From Xiheibacterium sp038325765 (lineage in GTDB: Bacteria > Myxococcota_A > Polyangia > Nannocystales > Nannocystaceae): a DNA stretch of 64,000 bases. Position numbers and translations under genes: made by a program. The stretch is taken from contig JBBQJI010000033.1 in assembly GCA_038325765.1 (NCBI GenBank), positions 22,334 through 86,333 on the forward strand, in the 5' to 3' direction. Under the pieces are notes generated by a model. The model was given only the letters and a program-made list of their open reading frames with translations, did no database searches and was not told where the DNA came from. Numbering within the stretch: position 1 is the first letter of the stretch; each line of letters starts with the position of its first letter. This document shows positions 10,415 through 27,548 of the stretch, piece after piece.

Positions 10415-10430
10415 GCGGGACGGGTCCCGC
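10415..10430 (+). terminator. GC hairpin after acsA
   Basis: A six-pair stem gcggga/tcccgc with loop CGGG follows the acsA stop by 24 bases, inside a G-rich stretch. There is no T run, so it may only stabilise the 3' end or assist Rho. Weak call. Confidence 0.25.
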
Positions 10431-10461
10431 CCCCGCGCTCGCGCGCCGCCGCGCGTGGGCG

Positions 10462-10467
10462 TACCCT
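10462..10467 (+). promoter_or_regulatory. -10-like hexamer TACCCT
   Basis: TACCCT ends eleven bases before the ATG of the kinase at 10479, the commonest version of the short-leader element in this window. No -35 match at 17-18 bases. Confidence 0.4.
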
Positions 10468-10478
10468 CGTGATCGCCC

Positions 10479-13360
<2,882 letters not shown>

Positions 13361-13364
<4 letters not shown>

Positions 13365-14572
13365 CCGACAAACGCGAGCTCGAGCCGGGCGAGGTCTACC
13401 ACGGCTATCGCGTGATCGAGACGGTCGGCCGCGGCGCATTCGCGGCGGTGTACCGCGTCGTTGCGCCGGGCTTTCCCGGCGGCGCCGCGCTCAAGCTGTC
13501 GCTGCGCCCGATCGGCGACAGCGATGCATCGGGTCGCGCGCTGCGGGAGATCGCGATCCTGCGCTCGCTCACCAACCATCACGTGGTCCGCGTCCACGAC
13601 GCCGGCCAAGGCGACGACGGCCGCGTTTTCTTGCTGATGGACTATCTCGAGGGTCAGCAGCTCGATGAGTTCCACGACTTCGACGAGCCGATGCCGGCGG
13701 CGCAGGCGGTCTGGATGGTCCACCAGGCCTGCCTCGGGCTCGCCGAGGCCCACACCCACGGCATCGTGCACCGCGACATCAAGCCGGCCAACCTGTGGGT
13801 CGAGCCCGATCACAACGTGCGCGTGATCGACTTCGGGCTCGCGCGCGCGTGGGATATCGCCGGCACCATCGGCAGCGAGGTCACGATCGGCCGCCTGCTC
13901 ATCGGCACCCCGCACTACAGCCAACCCGAGCAGCTCTACAACTCGCGGCTCACCCCCGCGAGCGACGTCTACAGCCTGGCGGTGGTGCTCTACGAGCTGC
14001 TGACGGGGCGGTGCCTGTTCTTCCCCGAGCGCGCCTTCTCCGAGGTGCGCGACGCTCTGCGCGACGACCCGGTCCCGTGGCTCACCGCCCACCGCAGCGT
14101 GATGCCGCAGCCGCTCGAGGCCTATGCGCACTGCCGCGATCTGCCGCCCGCCCTGGGCGAGCTGGTGCTGCAGTGCCTGGAGAAGATCCCCGATCTGCGC
14201 CCCGCCACCGCGGGCGAGCTCGCCAACGCGCTCGGCTCGATCCTCCACTACGACTTCGGTGTGGCGGTGGCCGCGATGTTGCGCATCACGCTGCCGTGGG
14301 GCGGCTTCGAGGAGTCGCTGCTGTTGCCGGGCAGCCACCGCGTCGGGTCGGGGCGGGACGCCGAGATCCGCCTCTCCGACGGCGCGATCTTGCCGGTCCA
14401 CGCGGTGATCGAGTGGGGTGGATGGCCCGAGCTGCCGCAGCTGCGCGCCCTTGTCACCGACGGCTCGATCCGGGTCAACGACGCGCCGATCACCCAGCGG
14501 ATCCAGCTGCAGCGCGGCGATCAGATCACGATCGGCCGGTTCAGGCTCGGCATCGAGTACCCGCAGAGTTGA
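13361..14572 (+). CDS. Ser/Thr kinase with C-terminal FHA domain
   Basis: A 403-residue soluble kinase without a membrane helix. Kinase landmarks are the Gly loop GRGAFA (23-28), Lys45, HRD at 137-139 in HRDIKPAN and DFG at 157-159. Residues about 315-400 form an FHA-like phosphothreonine-binding domain, with HRVGSGRDAEIRL, a His at the usual SxxH position, and a final ITIGRF strand; the canonical Ser before that His is not obvious. It starts inside the stop codon of the TPR kinase upstream (ATGA), so the pair is coupled. A kinase that can also bind phosphothreonine suggests it docks on, or is regulated by, its phosphorylated neighbour; this is inference. Confidence 0.88.
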
Positions 14573-14576
14573 CGCC

Positions 14577-14936
14577 ATGGACTCGCTGCGCGTCCGCTCG
14601 ATCCTCATCGCCCCGGAGCTGCTCTTGGTGATGGGCTGCGTCGTCACCGTGGCGTTGTGGTCGCTGCCGCCCATGCTCGGGGTGTGGGTCGGCGCGGCGT
14701 TGTCCGCAGGCTCGCTCGTGGGCGGGGCGTTGGCGGGCGTCGTGTATCACGTGCGTCTGCACCGCGCCCTCGCCCCGATGCCGCGCGGTTGGCTGTGGGA
14801 CCCCACCCGCCAGCACCACCGGCTCGCGCCCGTGCAGCGCGATCGCGTGATGCCGTGGTTCCTCGCCGGCGCCATCGGCTTCGCCGGCGCGATGATCGGC
14901 GCCGTCGCGTTCCTCTCGGCCGCGCTCCGGCTGTAG
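14577..14936 (+). CDS. Small membrane protein in a kinase operon
   Basis: A 119-residue protein with three hydrophobic segments: two near the N terminus (about residues 12-31 and 34-55) and one at the C terminus (about 96-117), separated by a basic loop containing the WDPTRQHHR segment. No named family is recognised. The ATG follows the FHA-kinase stop by four bases, so it is the third gene of that operon and may anchor or assist the soluble kinase at the membrane. Its stop lies only five bases from the stop of the convergent kinase gene, leaving no room for a separate terminator. Confidence 0.7.
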   Translation: MDSLRVRSILIAPELLLVMGCVVTVALWSLPPMLGVWVGAALSAGSLVGGALAGVVYHVRLHRALAPMPRGWLWDPTRQHHRLAPVQRDRVMPWFLAGAIGFAGAMIGAVAFLSAALRL

Positions 14937-14941
14937 CCGCC

Positions 14942-17887
<2,946 letters not shown>

Positions 17888-18150
17888 TCGATCACCACCT
17901 TGCCAGAGGACACCACGGACCGCCGGTGCCGAAGTGTGCGGGGCACGGGCGCGGCCGGACCCGAACGGATTCGCGCTGCGGCGCGGCCGCGCGGCGAGCG
18001 GCTTGCGGCGGCTTGCGGCGGCGGCGGAGAGTAGGCATCGCACCGACCCCGCGCCGATGCTCTTCTGGCCGGATCCCAATCGCACGGCTGCACGCGGACA
18101 CGCACCATGCGGTTTGCTCGCGTCCTTGCTAGTCTGACGTGCGGTGGACG

Positions 18151-19008
18151 ATGGACGGTGAATCGCTGCGACGATCGACGCTCGCGCTGGTCGCCCTCAC
18201 CTGGGCGTTCGTCGGGTGCGCGCGCCCGAACCCCGTGTTCGGCGACTCCGAGGGCGGCACCGCCGGTGGCAGCAGCGGCGGTGAATCGTCGCGCGGCGAG
18301 GGCAGCCTCGGCACGACGATGACCGGTGGCATGTCGTCGGCGACCGCGGATGCGACAGAAACCACACAGACGGCAGAAAGCGGCAGCGAGTCGGATCCCG
18401 GGGCGCGCTGTGGCGACGGCATCGCGGAAGAAGACGAAGAGTGCGACGAGGACGACGCCAACGCATGGGAGGCCCGCTGTCAGCCCGACTGCACCCTCAA
18501 CGAGTGCGGCGACGGATATGTGGCGCCCGGTCAACCCTGCGACGACGCCAACGACGTCCCCTACGACGGTTGCGATCAATGCGTGCTGACCAGCTGCGGC
18601 AACGGCAAGACCGAGGACGACGAAGAGTGCGACACGGGACCGGGCGGCGACTTCCGCTGCACCCCGTTTTGCACGCACGTCATCTGTGGCGACGACGACG
18701 TCTCGCCGGACGAGGAGTGCGACGACGGCAACGACGACGACAACGACGGATGCTCGGCCGATTGCGCGCTCGAGATCTGCGGTGACGGCGTCGTCCAGGA
18801 CGCCGAGGCATGCGACGGCGACCCGAAAAGCGGCCCGCAGTGCACGGCCGACAACGGCGAACTGATCCCGTTGTCGTGCAGCTTCGACTGCACCTCGTTC
18901 GTGCCCGTGGCCCTCTGCTGCATGGGCGAGGGCGCGCCGTGCATCGTCGAGATCCCCTGCTGTGGCCCGCTCGTGTGCAACGACGACGACATCTGCTCGG
19001 AACTTTGA
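18151..19008 (+). CDS. Cys-rich lipoprotein with DUF4215-type repeats
   Basis: A 285-residue secreted lipoprotein. A signal peptide (RRSTLALVALTWAFVGC) ends in a lipobox Cys; a Ser/Gly/Thr-rich linker follows. Then come about five copies of the myxobacterial Cys-rich repeat built on CGDG..D.ECDDGN, a family found mostly in Myxococcota surface proteins. The C-terminal segment has a CCMGE and CCGPLVC pair, probably a disulfide-stabilised knot. The ATG at 18151 is chosen for its GGTGG ribosome site; a GTG at 18139 is possible. It is followed by another Cys-rich lipoprotein. The role is unknown; such proteins may be surface adhesins. Confidence 0.85.
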   Translation: MDGESLRRSTLALVALTWAFVGCARPNPVFGDSEGGTAGGSSGGESSRGEGSLGTTMTGGMSSATADATETTQTAESGSESDPGARCGDGIAEEDEECDEDDANAWEARCQPDCTLNECGDGYVAPGQPCDDANDVPYDGCDQCVLTSCGNGKTEDDEECDTGPGGDFRCTPFCTHVICGDDDVSPDEECDDGNDDDNDGCSADCALEICGDGVVQDAEACDGDPKSGPQCTADNGELIPLSCSFDCTSFVPVALCCMGEGAPCIVEIPCCGPLVCNDDDICSEL

Positions 19009-19107
19009 ACCCCCCCCAGTCCGCGGGTGCTCGCGCGGGAAACCAGGCGCGACTCCGCGACGCGCTCGTGCGAGGGATCGAAATGACGCGCCGGCGCACT
19101 CCTCGGC

Positions 19108-20304
19108 ATGGCCCGCTCCCGTGCGCCTTCCCACCCCTTTCTCAACCGCCCAGCCGCGATCGCGACCACGGCCCTGCGCTCTGGCCTCGCCGCCGCGCTG
19201 CTGCTCGCCACCGGCTGCCCCGACCCGGAGGCCGACGACCCGAGCAACGGCTCGCTCACGGCCATGAGTTCGCTCGGCGAGGGCGGGACCGAAACCGGTG
19301 ACGAATCGACCGACGCGGGGCCGGGCTCGGATCCGACCACCGACCCCGAAACCCAGGGCGAGGAGAGCAGCGGCAACCCCACCACCAGCGACACCAGCGA
19401 GACCATGGGCGAGCCGTGCGAAGCCGAGGCCGAGGTCTGCGACGGCCTCGACAACGACTGCGACGGCATCCCCGACAACGGCAACCCGGGCGGCGCCGCG
19501 CCCTGCGACACCGCGATGCCCGGGGCATGCGGGGCGGGTGAGACCGCGTGTGAGGGCGGCGCGATCGCCTGTCTCCCGCTCGCGCGTGCCGAAGCCGAGG
19601 CCTGCAACGGCATCGACGACGACTGCGATGGGACCGTGGACGAGGAAGTCCCCGGCGCCGGCGAGCCCTGCGACACGGCCGTCCCCGGCGTGTGCGCAAC
19701 CGGCAGCACCGCGTGTCAGGAGGGTGCGATCGCCTGCGCCGCGGCCCTCGCCCCGAGCGACGAACTCTGCGACGCCCTAGACAATGACTGCGATGGCGCC
19801 GTCGACGAGGACAACGCGGGCGGAGGTGCGGCGTGCGACACCGGATTGCTGGGCGTCTGCGGCGTGGGCGCGGAGTCGTGCGTCGAGGGAGCGCTGCAGT
19901 GCAGCGCGAACGTGGCACCGAGCCCGGAGACCTGCAACGGCGTGGACGACAACTGCGACGGCGCCACCGACGAAGTCGCGCATGGCATCTGCGACACGGG
20001 CGTCCCCCTCCAGACGGGCTGCGACCTCTGCGTCGACGCAGTCTGCGCCGCGGATCCGTTCTGCTGCACCAACGGGTGGGATTCGATCTGCGTCGGCCGT
20101 GTCGAGACGAGCTGCGGGCAGGCCGACTGCATCGACGCCGACTGCGCGCATCTGGTGTGCGAGACCGGCGTGGCACTCACCGGTTCCTGTCACCCGTGCG
20201 TCGCGAACATCTGCGCGGTCGACCCGTTCTGCTGCAACAACGAGTGGGACCTGCTCTGCATCGGCCGGGTCACCTCGGTCTGCGGTCTGACGTGCGGGAG
20301 TTGA
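19108..20304 (+). CDS. MopE-like Cys-rich lipoprotein
   Basis: A 398-residue lipoprotein: signal region with lipobox LLATGC (Cys at about 36), an acidic Ser/Thr/Gly linker, then four MopE-type units of the form C(N/D)(G/A)hDxDCDG. with DE following, acidic loops that look able to bind metal. The last 110 residues contain two copies of another Cys module, DPFCCTNGWDSICVGRV and DPFCCNNEWDLLCIGRV, common in Nannocystineae secreted proteins. The product is almost certainly outside the cell membrane. It lies 100 bases after a second Cys-rich lipoprotein gene, possibly one transcript. Calcium or copper binding is a family-based guess only. Confidence 0.85.
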   Translation: MARSRAPSHPFLNRPAAIATTALRSGLAAALLLATGCPDPEADDPSNGSLTAMSSLGEGGTETGDESTDAGPGSDPTTDPETQGEESSGNPTTSDTSETMGEPCEAEAEVCDGLDNDCDGIPDNGNPGGAAPCDTAMPGACGAGETACEGGAIACLPLARAEAEACNGIDDDCDGTVDEEVPGAGEPCDTAVPGVCATGSTACQEGAIACAAALAPSDELCDALDNDCDGAVDEDNAGGGAACDTGLLGVCGVGAESCVEGALQCSANVAPSPETCNGVDDNCDGATDEVAHGICDTGVPLQTGCDLCVDAVCAADPFCCTNGWDSICVGRVETSCGQADCIDADCAHLVCETGVALTGSCHPCVANICAVDPFCCNNEWDLLCIGRVTSVCGLTCGS

Positions 20305-20489
20305 GCGGACCGGCATCCACGTGGGCACGGCGGCGGCCCTCGCCGTCGCGCCCACGGGTTGCGTGACGCTCCGCCACGGCTCGGCCCGCCCGCGTGCCAC
20401 CACGGCGAAACGGCGCGGGCCCGGGCCTGCGTCGCGCCGCACGGCTTCGGGTTCGCCGCCGGCACGGGCGCTGCACACTACGCGCACCG

Positions 20490-22052
20490 ATGATCATCGA
20501 CCCGCTGCTCAAGCTCATCGAATCCCAGGCCGCGCAGGCGCTGGTGATCCGTTCGGGGGCGCCGCCCGTGCTCGAGCGCCGCGCCGGCAAGGTCGCGCTC
20601 AGCATGCCCAACCTCGACGCCGAGATGGTCGAGATGATCTTCGAGGAGGTCACCTCCGCCGAGCAGCGCGACGGTCTCGGCGCCGAGGCGGCGCTCGAAC
20701 TCGAGTACACCAGCGGCGATGGGCGGCGGTACCAGGTCGGCATCGCCCGCAGCGGCGCGGAGCTGCGCCTGGCGTTTCGTCCGATCACCGCCGGCGCTCC
20801 TGCAGCACGTGCCGAGGCGCCGACCAGCGCCGCGCGTCGTGCTGCGCACCCCGAGCCTCCACCGCCGCCGTACCGCGCCGATCCGGCCGCGATCGGGCCC
20901 CAGGTGCCCGCCGACGCACCTCCGCCCGAGCGAGCGGGCGCCGCCGTCGACCTCGCCCTCTCGCGCCGCCAGACTAGCGCCGCGTCGTCGACGATCGCCA
21001 ACGTCCTGGCCCGCGCCGAGCACGAGGGCGCGTCCGACGTGTTCATCGCGGCCGGCCTCGCGGTGCGGCTGCGGGTCGGTGGCGTCCTCGTCGAGCTGGA
21101 CGACGTCGTCGACGATCGCGCGCTGCACGGATTCTTCGCCCACCTCCTCGACGAGGTCCACGCCGCGCGCCTGGCCAGAGCCGGCAGCACCGATCTCGCG
21201 CTCGACCACACCGATGGCGGTCGCTCCCGTCGATGGCGAGTCAACTTGTTCCGCCGTCACCGCGGGCTGTCGGCCGCACTGCGACCCATCCGCACCGACG
21301 CGCCGACGCTGCGCGATCTGGGCCTGCCCGACGACTTCCACGAGCTGACCCAGCACCGATCGGGTCTGGTGTTGGTCACGGGCCTCGCCGGCTCGGGCAA
21401 GTCGACGACGTTGGTCGCGCTCATCGAGCACGTCAACCGCACCGCGGCCAAGCACGTGCTCACGCTCGAGGATCCGATCGAGTACGAGTACACCTCGAAT
21501 CGCGCGCTCGTGCACCAGCGCGAGGTCGGCCGCGACGTCATCGACTTCGCAACCGGTCTGCGTGCCGCGCTGCGCGAGAGCCCCGACATCATCTTGCTCG
21601 GCGAGATGCGCGATCGCGAGACCATCGCCGCGGCGATGACCGCCGCCGAGACCGGCCACCTCGTGCTGGCGACCATGCATGCCGGCAGCGCGGCCGGTGC
21701 GATCGACCGGATCATCGACGTCTTCCCCGAGCACCAGATGACCCAGGTCCGCACCCAGCTCGCGACGGTGCTGCGCGCCATCATCACCCAACATCTGTTG
21801 CCGTCGACACGAGCTCCGCATCGCGTGCCCGCGTACGAGAAACTGCTGGTCACCACCGCGGTCGCGGCCAAGATCCGCGAGCTGCGGGGCCACCAGATCC
21901 AAAGCGAGATCCAAAAGGGTCGCGCCGAGGGCATGGTGAGCCTGGAGCTGGCCCTCGCACGCCTGGTGCGGGCCGGCCGGCTCGAGCTGGAGGTCGCGCT
22001 CGGCCACGCCGGCGACAGGCACCTGCTCGGCGAGCTGGTGAAGAGCGCGTAG
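20490..22052 (+). CDS. PilT-like ATPase with doubled N-terminal domain
   Basis: A 520-residue member of the type II/IV secretion ATPase family closest to PilT/PilU, the pilus retraction motors. Walker A is GLAGSGKST (298-306); the Asp box (TLEDPIEYEY), Walker B (IILLGEMRD) and His box (HLVLATMH) follow. Ordinary PilT has about 340-370 residues. Here two PilT-N-like domains seem to be present, residues 1-98 and 166-268, joined by a Pro/Ala-rich linker, so the N terminus looks duplicated. ATG 20490 is preferred because upstream in-frame sequence is Arg-rich noise. No pilus genes are adjacent, so this is probably an accessory motor or gliding-linked paralogue. Confidence 0.86.
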   Translation: MIIDPLLKLIESQAAQALVIRSGAPPVLERRAGKVALSMPNLDAEMVEMIFEEVTSAEQRDGLGAEAALELEYTSGDGRRYQVGIARSGAELRLAFRPITAGAPAARAEAPTSAARRAAHPEPPPPPYRADPAAIGPQVPADAPPPERAGAAVDLALSRRQTSAASSTIANVLARAEHEGASDVFIAAGLAVRLRVGGVLVELDDVVDDRALHGFFAHLLDEVHAARLARAGSTDLALDHTDGGRSRRWRVNLFRRHRGLSAALRPIRTDAPTLRDLGLPDDFHELTQHRSGLVLVTGLAGSGKSTTLVALIEHVNRTAAKHVLTLEDPIEYEYTSNRALVHQREVGRDVIDFATGLRAALRESPDIILLGEMRDRETIAAAMTAAETGHLVLATMHAGSAAGAIDRIIDVFPEHQMTQVRTQLATVLRAIITQHLLPSTRAPHRVPAYEKLLVTTAVAAKIRELRGHQIQSEIQKGRAEGMVSLELALARLVRAGRLELEVALGHAGDRHLLGELVKSA

Positions 22053-22118
22053 TCCCCCGTCTTCGGCAGCCGGACGCACGTTCGTGCGGCCGGTGGTCGG
22101 GTGCCGCGCAGCCCCTGT

Positions 22119-22124
22119 TACCCT
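22119..22124 (+). promoter_or_regulatory. Extended -10 hexamer TACCCT
   Basis: TGT-TACCCT lies nine bases before an in-frame TTG at 22134. If it is the promoter, the GTG at 22101 used by a longest-frame reading is upstream of transcription and cannot be the start. Confidence 0.42.
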
Positions 22125-22133
22125 CCGAACGGT

Positions 22134-25022
<2,889 letters not shown>

Positions 25023-25035
25023 CCCCCGCGGCCGA

Positions 25036-25362
25036 TCATTCGTCGTCGAGCGCGCGACGCACGTCGTCGATGATAACGAGCTCGGATTCCGCGATCTCAC
25101 CGTCGATCGCAGCCGCCGTCTCGAGCTCGCGCACCAGCTGCGCGCGGCTGTCGGCATCGAGCCGCGCGAGGTTCGCGGCGATCGGCTGGCCGATGTCGAC
25201 GCCATCGAACACTGCCTGCTTCTGCTGGCGATCGAGGCCGAAGCGATCCATCACTCGCTCGAGGAACTCGCGCTCGGCGTCGGTCACGACGGTGTCGGCG
25301 ATCAGCAGCTGCGCGACGATCTGGCAGTAGATCAGGTTGCGCTCCACGTCGGCGTCGGCCAT
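25036..25362 (-). CDS. TerB-like small helical protein
   Basis: A 108-residue, all-helical acidic protein resembling the TerB/tellurite-resistance fold: ADTVVTDAEREFLERV near residue 21 and AAIDGEIAESELVII near 85 are the two paired-acidic helices that carry the probable metal-binding Asp/Glu residues in the family. There is no signal or membrane segment. It has its own TACCCT element only six bases before the ATG. The stop is 13 bases from the stop of the convergent kinase gene. No other tellurite genes are present, so tellurite resistance should not be assumed. Confidence 0.75.
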   Translation of the reverse strand: MADADVERNLIYCQIVAQLLIADTVVTDAEREFLERVMDRFGLDRQQKQAVFDGVDIGQPIAANLARLDADSRAQLVRELETAAAIDGEIAESELVIIDDVRRALDDE

Positions 25363-25368
25363 TCGCGG

Positions 25369-25374
25369 AGGGTA
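25369..25374 (-). promoter_or_regulatory. -10-like hexamer TACCCT, leaderless start
   Basis: On the minus strand TACCCT is followed by six bases and then the ATG at 25362, the tightest spacing among the elements found. Transcription would start at or next to the A of ATG. Confidence 0.45.
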
Positions 25375-25418
25375 GCACCGGCCCTCGACGGGTGATCCGG
25401 GGAAACCCCCTGCCCGCG

Positions 25419-26072
25419 TCAGTCGGTGCGGACCAGGCCGAGCCGGATCGCGTGGCGCACGAGCCCGGCGACATTGCGCGAATCGAGCTTGGCCATGATC
25501 CGACCGCGGTGACCTTCGACGGTCTTCACCGACAGCTCGAGGTCGCGCGCGATCTCGGGGCTCGACCGCCCCTCGGCGACGAGCCGCAGGATCTCGCGCT
25601 CGCGCGGGGTGAGCTCGGCGCCCGACAGGCGATCGCCCGGAGCGCCACGCCGCGAACCATCGAGCAAGATGCGTGCGATCTCGGGGCTGAAGAACGCTTT
25701 TCCGGTCGCGACCGCATGGATCGCCGCGAGCAGATCCGACAGCCCCGATCCCTTCAGCAGATAGCCCGCCGCCCCGGCGCGAATCGCCGGCCGAACGTGC
25801 TCTTCGGTGCCGTACATCGACAACACGAGGACCTGAGTCTGCTCGAGTTCGGCACGGATCATCCGTGTGGCCTCGACGCCGTCGAGCTTGGGTAGGTTGA
25901 GATCCATCACCACCACGTCGGGTCGCAGCGCCCGCGCGGCCTCGAGGCCGGCTTGGCCGTCGGCTGCCTCGCCGACGAGCTCCACGTCGTCGCGACCGTC
26001 GAGGAGCGCGCGCAACCCTTCGCGCACGATGGTGTGATCCTCGACCAACAACACCCGTACCCGCGCCGTCAT
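25419..26072 (-). CDS. NarL/FixJ-family response regulator
   Basis: A 217-residue two-component regulator. The receiver (about 5-120) has the acidic pair in VEDH, phospho-acceptor Asp in VVMDLNLP, Ser/Thr in LSMYG and Lys in LLKG. The C-terminal LuxR-type helix-turn-helix has LTPREREILRLVAEG and the recognition helix SVKTVEGHRGRIM. ATG 26072 is favoured; the upstream in-frame extension is non-homologous. It lies 123 bases downstream of the NarX-like kinase stop on the same strand and is its obvious cognate regulator. Targets cannot be inferred, but a link to phosphate or another anion is suggested by the PstS-like gene heading the operon. Confidence 0.93.
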   Translation of the reverse strand: MTARVRVLLVEDHTIVREGLRALLDGRDDVELVGEAADGQAGLEAARALRPDVVVMDLNLPKLDGVEATRMIRAELEQTQVLVLSMYGTEEHVRPAIRAGAAGYLLKGSGLSDLLAAIHAVATGKAFFSPEIARILLDGSRRGAPGDRLSGAELTPREREILRLVAEGRSSPEIARDLELSVKTVEGHRGRIMAKLDSRNVAGLVRHAIRLGLVRTD

Positions 26073-26195
26073 CGAGCCGCAGCGTAGCAGCTCACCCGCA
26101 TGCGCGGCAGCGGTGTGTCGCGCGCCCGACGAAGCCTGCGCGGACGGCGGTATTCGGCCGGGGGCGGGCGCGGCAGCGAGGACCATCACCGCGAT

Positions 26196-27548
26196 TCACC
26201 CCACCCGCAGCGGGATGATCGCGGTGAGCCGAGTGCCACCGTCGCCGTCGGGTGCGACATCCAGCCGCCCGCCGAGGAGCTCGACGCGCTCGCGCATGCC
26301 CACCAGGCCGCGGCCGCTGCCGCTGCCGCTGCCACAGTAGGCGGTGACGATGCCGACGCCGTCGTCGACCACCGAGATCTCGACGTCGTCGGCCACCGCG
26401 CGGACCCTGACCTGCACCTGACCCGCGCGCGCGTGACGGATCACGTTGGTCAGGGCCTCTTGCACCACACGATAGCAGGTGGTCTCCACCGCAGGCGGCG
26501 GCGTGCGATCGCCGAGATCGATCTCGTGCTCGACCAGCAGGCCGGCGCCGTGCTCGACGTCCTCACACATGCGCTCGAGCGCCCGCACGAAGCCGACGTC
26601 CTCGATCACGGCCGGTCCCAGCGAGCGGACCGCACGGCGGATCTCCTCGACGGTCTCGTCGACCAGCGCCGTCGTCCGCGTCGCGAGCTGCCGGACGCGC
26701 ACCAGCTGCTGCGGCGCCGCCTGCTGCAGCAGGTCGCCGACCAACTGCAGGTTGATGCGGATCGCGGTGAGCGTCTGGCCGGCGGAGTCGTGGAGATCGC
26801 GGGCGATCGCGCGCTGCTGCTGCTCTTGCAGCTCGACGGCGCCGGCCGACAGCTCGCGCAGCCGGTGTTCTTTCTCCTGCACCGCGAGCAGCGCCTGCGA
26901 CAGCGCGGCCGAGCGGGCCTCGACCAGGCGCTCGAGACCAGCGTTGAGCTCCGCGAGCTCGCCCTTGCTGGCCTCGAGACGTCCGAGCAACCCGAGGATC
27001 TCGTCCTCGGCGCGGCCCACCGCGCGCATCGGCAGCCAATACACCAGCCACGCGAGCAGCACCGCCAGCCCACCGAAGCCCGCGAGCAACAGCCACGCCT
27101 GCCGCCGCAACTCCACGGTCGACATCGCCACCCACACGCGCGCCACCGCGGCGTTGTTGACGACCACCTCGGACACCTGCCAGATGAGTCCGCGCCGATC
27201 GAGCTGCGCGAGCGCCTGTCCCGAGCGCGGATCGATCGGCACGTCGAGGTCGTCGACGACCTCCACGCGGGCGATGCTCTCTTGGAGCTCGTAGCTGCGG
27301 ATGTGCTCGATGACCTTGACGGCGTCGTACTTCCACATCGCCGGCCGGCGCTCGACGTCGCTGCGGATGACGTCGCCGACTTGCCGCGCGGCGACGTGCG
27401 CCTGCACGCGCAGCGCCTCCATCCCGAGCACGTAGAACGCGGTGGGAGCGGTGACCGTGACGATCGCGGCGAGCACCACGACCAGCGGCCGCAGCTGGGC
27501 GCCGAGGTAGTCGCGCAGACGCACCCGCATCGGGGTGGTCGCGCTCAT
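26196..27548 (-). CDS. NarX/DesK-type sensor histidine kinase
   Basis: A 450-residue membrane kinase: helix 1 near 21-41, an extracytoplasmic sensor of about 110 residues, helix 2 near 152-172, a coiled coil (about 178-245), a HisKA_3 domain with the phospho-acceptor H253 in ARDLHDSAGQTL, and a GHKL ATPase with the N-box QEALTNVIRHA, VDDGVGI, and GRGLVGMRERV with LLGG. All catalytic motifs are present. A short Gly/Ser run sits between the DxGxG and G2 loops. The ATG overlaps the PstS-like stop by ATGA, so sensor and binding protein are translationally coupled. The NarL-like regulator follows. Confidence 0.92.
   Translation of the reverse strand: MSATTPMRVRLRDYLGAQLRPLVVVLAAIVTVTAPTAFYVLGMEALRVQAHVAARQVGDVIRSDVERRPAMWKYDAVKVIEHIRSYELQESIARVEVVDDLDVPIDPRSGQALAQLDRRGLIWQVSEVVVNNAAVARVWVAMSTVELRRQAWLLLAGFGGLAVLLAWLVYWLPMRAVGRAEDEILGLLGRLEASKGELAELNAGLERLVEARSAALSQALLAVQEKEHRLRELSAGAVELQEQQQRAIARDLHDSAGQTLTAIRINLQLVGDLLQQAAPQQLVRVRQLATRTTALVDETVEEIRRAVRSLGPAVIEDVGFVRALERMCEDVEHGAGLLVEHEIDLGDRTPPPAVETTCYRVVQEALTNVIRHARAGQVQVRVRAVADDVEISVVDDGVGIVTAYCGSGSGSGRGLVGMRERVELLGGRLDVAPDGDGGTRLTAIIPLRVG

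Noticed and set aside
10415..10430. Rho-independent terminator after acsA
   Set aside because: The stem is good but no T run follows; kept only as a weak feature.
25036..25362. Tellurite resistance locus
   Set aside because: Only a TerB-like protein is present; no TerC, TerD or related genes lie nearby.
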